Made by a program: the position numbers and the translations under genes. A stretch of DNA of 64,000 bases from Thuidium tamariscinum (lineage: Eukaryota > Streptophyta > Bryopsida > Hypnales > Thuidiaceae). Shown one piece after another: positions 61,015 through 64,000 of this stretch. The stretch covers positions 8,866,001-8,930,000 of the forward strand of contig OX344752.2 of the NCBI GenBank assembly GCA_947034885.2, in the 5' to 3' direction. Below the pieces are notes generated by a model. The model was not told the DNA's origin and ran no database searches. It saw only the letters and a program-made list of their open reading frames with translations. Within the stretch, counting starts at the first letter, position 1, and every line of letters begins with the position of its first letter.

Positions 61015-61789
61015 ATAAAATGCAGCATGAAACATTTAACGTGAATCGAAGCAAGTGTCAATGAAAGTGTACTTTAGGATGCCTAGAAGACGTTGTTTTT
61101 CAAGTTACTTTTGGAGTGATTTGAACAGGTTGCAATTGTTGTGTTGCACTTATAAAAAAACGGAATGCATCGTTGTAATTCCTGTCAAAGCATATGTTTC
61201 TCTGAAGATTCCCTTGAACGTGGTATTAGGAGGTATCATCTGCAATAATAGTACTATTGTACAATGAATCATACATTCAAATGTCAGCCATGTAGCAAAC
61301 GTAATTCTATTTGCAGAAGTACCAATTTTTTTTTAAACTGAAACACCCAACAAAAGAATAACTATTTTATCTAAAGAAAAATGAAAACCCCAAAAAAAAA
61401 TTTGGGATTTCTGTTTGTAAAACTTTAATTTAATGTGAGCATCCAAAATTTTTGAATTTCTGAAATTTTTATGTTTTTAGCGATGAATGTTTTAATTTTT
61501 TTTGACATTCATATATAAACCTTAAAATAATTTTATATTCGACCGTTATTGTATTATAAAATTCTGATATAAAATCCCATTTATCTGTTTCTCTATTTGT
61601 GTAAATAAGTAGTAATGTATTTCTTTTTATGTATACATGTGTAAATATATGCAGATGTAAATACAATTTTCATTGAAGATCAATGTGAAAGGTACCCTGA
61701 ATTGAAAAACGTTTTCAGAAAAACATTGTGTTACAATGACATTGAGTCCATCTTATGTGTACACGTGTACATATATATATTAAGACTTA
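61015..61789. other. Right flank of the CACTA element and AT-rich spacer
   Basis: The GC-normal sequence ends at about 61320; no CACTA right terminus (…CTAGTG) was found here. The rest is AT-rich without a gene. Confidence 0.4.
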
Positions 61790-61925
61790 TTTATTTATTA
61801 ATTTATTTATTAATTTATTAATTTATTAACTTATTTATTTATTTATTTTACTTTTTCTTTTTCTTTTTCTTTTTTAAAATTTTAAAATTTTCTTTAAAAT
61901 TTTTCTTTTTTCTTTTTTTAAAAGA
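61790..61925. repeat. TTTA / CTTTTT microsatellite
   Basis: Runs of (TTTA)n and TTAATTTA variants pass into (CTTTTT)n and AAAATTTT runs. Confidence 0.9.
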
Positions 61926-63560
61926 TTTGGAACATGAAGTAGTTCTTCAAATTCTATAATTCATGACAATGAATACACAGACCGATGCATGACTTAAGAA
62001 ATTCAAGTGTGCTTGGAGAAATATGGAGTAGAATTACTTCACCAAATCTTTGTATTTTTTAATTGAAATTAGTATGAACTAAGGAAGAACGTTTTTTTTC
62101 CTTGTAACTGATGCAGCCTCTCAGTAAATGTTGAATCATGATGGTATGTATGTGTAGTTCATCCAACTAATTTCACCACTTCAATGATGAACACCATTCC
62201 CAAGAATAATAAAAAATTTCATTACAGTGATCCACTATGTAAGATGCCCAATGCAACAGTGATTGTTGAAGCGATTCTAGAATTGTTCCAAATTTTTGAA
62301 GTGAATACTAACCCAAAAACGAGCCCACGTACGCTAGGGTGTCTACAGCCGCAATGATGTTGCTCAGTGTAAGGTATATGTTTTTTCTCCGTACAACCTT
62401 GTTCAAAAAAATGTCATCCGGAATTTCCATTCCAGACGGGTTTTCCTTTGTGACATTTCATTGTTCTATGGAGTAGGTCTTGTTTGCAACAAACACCACC
62501 GAAAACGATGGATTCTTATAGTGATGCTTTTTCCAACCCTTCCCATGTTTACCCCTAAAAGCCCGCACTTTTTTTTTGGGATGTATAGAAATTTTGGGTA
62601 GGTACCTACTACTTACGAGCGGGGATATCCAGATTTGAGGCTAAAATTTGAATGGAATTGAGTCAATTGACCAATGTGGGGGTGAGGAAGATCTATCATA
62701 TGCACCAAATTTTCATGGCATTTGAAAATACCAGTCAAAGGTTATAGCCTAATATGTTACTTTTTTTTTATAACAGGGCATTTCATGCAAATCAGAGAAA
62801 ATCACTTATTTCATAAACAAGAATTCCACAAATTCTTTTTCTAGAGTTCTGGATACGCGTGAAGTTTTGAATCATTCCATTTTGATGAATGAGTCAAAAG
62901 TGATGTGGATTTTCTGTTTCCGGGTAATTTTGGATTTCCTACTCTAAAATAAACTTTGAAATCCTTTATCTTACCCAACTTCCAATATTTTTGGACGAAA
63001 ATAAAATCGTAGGAGTAGATACATTATTACAACATTTCAAATTTGCAACCATTGGAAATTTGGGATTGGGAATTTTCAATTCCATATTTCAACTGTAAAT
63101 AATGTAGTGCTTTTTATCATTCTCTACTACTACGTATTTACTAATTTTTTCCTATACGTTGTACTATTCCAAATGATTTGAAAATTTTTAAGCATGTGCC
63201 CAACTTCTGTAGGAAAACAAATCCAAAGAAGCACAACCATTTAGGTCATTTTTTCATAGAAATGTGAGCTTGGGAAGTGCAGCTGCCTTGCTTTTCAGCT
63301 TTCGTAGTGTAAAAAAAATGATTTCAATTAATTTGAATGCTTATATCTTGTAATCCACTCGGTGGAAATGTTTGAAATTTTTACCACTTGCTTTTGATAC
63401 TATACAATACAATATCCTACGATCAGATATGTCAAAAAAAGTTTTTTTCCAAAGATTTTGGTACTTGTACTAGAAATGGCAGTTTTGGTTTTTTGGAGGC
63501 AATTGGAGCGCTTTTGGTGAAAGTATATTGACGGTCCTTTAAGGGTTCAAGCTTTAAATA
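61926..63560. repeat. AT-rich repeat DNA, copy of the 18.8-kb repeat
   Basis: From about 62586 to 63550 it matches 18826-19720 in order and orientation, better preserved here. It ends with 'ggtcctttaagggttcaag'. The last bases before the GC island contain a three-fold echo of 'tccaatgttcactttggact' at about 63576, 63600 and 63627. No gene. Confidence 0.65.
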
Positions 63561-63654
63561 TGACTTCTAGAGAACCCAATGTTCACTTTGGACTTGTGGA
63601 ATCTAATGTCGACTTTTCACTTCTGGAATCCAATGTTCAGTTTGGACTTGAAAT

Positions 63655-63890
63655 CTGAGCGGTCGGCAAGGCGGACGCCTTTGTCGGACGCCGAGTCGGT
63701 CGGCAAGGCGGACGGGGGGCGGTCGGCGGAGCGGACGGGCGGATGGCCGGCGGGGCGGTCGGATGACAAGTCCGCCGGACGGGCCTGTCGTCGGACGCCC
63801 CATCCGGCGACGGTCCGCACTGGCCGTCCGCCGGTCCGGTGCCGGACCTGTCTAGGTCTGGCGGCGGACGGGTATATGGTCGGACGGCCC
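63655..63890 (+). promoter_or_regulatory. CGGACG-array promoter-like island pointing to the right edge
   Basis: About nine CGGACG / CGTCCG hexamers, then GGGTATATGGTCGGACGG (TATA-like at about 63871) and a pyrimidine-rich leader (ccccttcattttccctcact) on the + strand. The order of parts is that of the islands at 30.3 and 33.6 kb, read on the opposite strand. A gene of the same set may begin beyond position 64000. Confidence 0.5.
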
Positions 63891-64000
63891 CTTCATTTTC
63901 CCTCACTTCTTCTCTCCTCACGAAGTGACCCAAGTCGGATGTGCTGCTTATTGCCACGTGTGAGTGCGTGGTGCTAGTTGCTCCTACTTGGCGGAGAGAA

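Larger units (their letters stand above)
39932..61320. mobile_element. Large degraded CACTA (En/Spm) transposon
   Basis: The left end CACTAGTAAAAACGTGTGTT at 39932 resembles the CACTAGTAGAAA termini of the other CACTA elements here. It coincides with an abrupt rise in GC content. Inside are a Transposase_24-like gene (42994-46863, -) and a TNP2 transposase (56616-61014, +), the standard CACTA pair, here pointing away from each other. GC falls again near 61320, but I could not find the matching right terminus, so the right border is approximate. The AT-rich 47340-52130 segment looks like a later insertion. An ATG before the left end could be the target site, but it cannot be confirmed. Confidence 0.75.

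Noticed and set aside
61015-64000. Right terminus of the large CACTA element
   Set aside because: No sequence matching the reverse complement of the 39932 end was found; CTAGTG occurrences in the element (44096, 57197, 59484) lack the rest of the terminus.
1-64000. tRNA or rRNA genes
   Set aside because: No cloverleaf-like box A/box B pairs or rRNA signatures were recognised by eye; a tRNAscan or Infernal run would be decisive.

Overview
The window reads as nuclear DNA of a land plant. Evidence: genes split by short GT-AG introns with consistent phases, a plant-type receptor-like kinase, an NBR1/Joka2-type autophagy receptor (PB1-ZZ-FW-UBA-UBA), and plant-type CACTA (En/Spm) transposon genes with TNP2 and Transposase_24-like domains. 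The species cannot be fixed from sequence alone. A lipid-transfer-like receptor kinase and a double-ACT GcvR-like protein make me lean weakly to a non-seed plant (bryophyte or lycophyte); this is inference. The DNA is a mosaic: AT-rich repeat-filled stretches alternate with blocks of about 45-50% GC that carry genes or transposons.

Layout. 1-2.1 kb: AT-rich repeats and a small inverted-repeat element (MITE). 2.47-4.73 kb (+): six-exon double-ACT protein. 7.16-10.35 kb (+): seven-exon receptor-like kinase with an eight-cysteine lipid-transfer-like ectodomain. 11.03-12.20 kb (-): four-exon adenylate/UMP-CMP-type kinase, convergent to the receptor kinase, with a 47-bp x 4 minisatellite in intron 1. 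13.1-20.2 kb: AT-rich, several MITEs and a CACTA-type element. 20.68-23.65 kb (-): four-exon NBR1 homologue. 24.5-28.6 kb: MITEs, a CACTA element with target duplication, and an orphan GC-rich island made of CGGACG motifs.

28.6-33.84 kb: the least familiar part. Two minus-strand single-exon genes (a divergent kinase-like protein and a glycine-rich protein interrupted by one TGA) each have upstream a TATA-like box inside an array of CGGACG/CGTCCG motifs. Between them lies a 176-bp tandem array with a three-monomer higher-order period. A third array of the same design sits at 63.65-63.89 kb pointing to the right edge, so another such gene may start just outside.

34.4-38.2 kb: a GC-richer insert with one long acidic, coiled-coil, gag-like ORF carrying an early in-frame TAA. 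From 39.93 kb to about 61.3 kb: a large, damaged CACTA transposon. It has a left-end CACTAG terminus, an apparently intact five-exon Transposase_24-like gene (-), a nested perfect 228-bp fold-back MITE, an AT-rich interruption (about 47.3-52.1 kb), and a TNP2 transposase pseudogene (+) with a frameshift and at least four nonsense codons. 61.3-64 kb: AT-rich repeats, a microsatellite and the third CGGACG promoter-like array.

The conserved host genes (double-ACT, receptor kinase, nucleotide kinase, NBR1) have no evident functional link. The two transposon genes are a matched pair from one CACTA element, probably non-autonomous now because TNP2 is dead. The two CGGACG-fronted genes look co-regulated by design, but their role is unknown.
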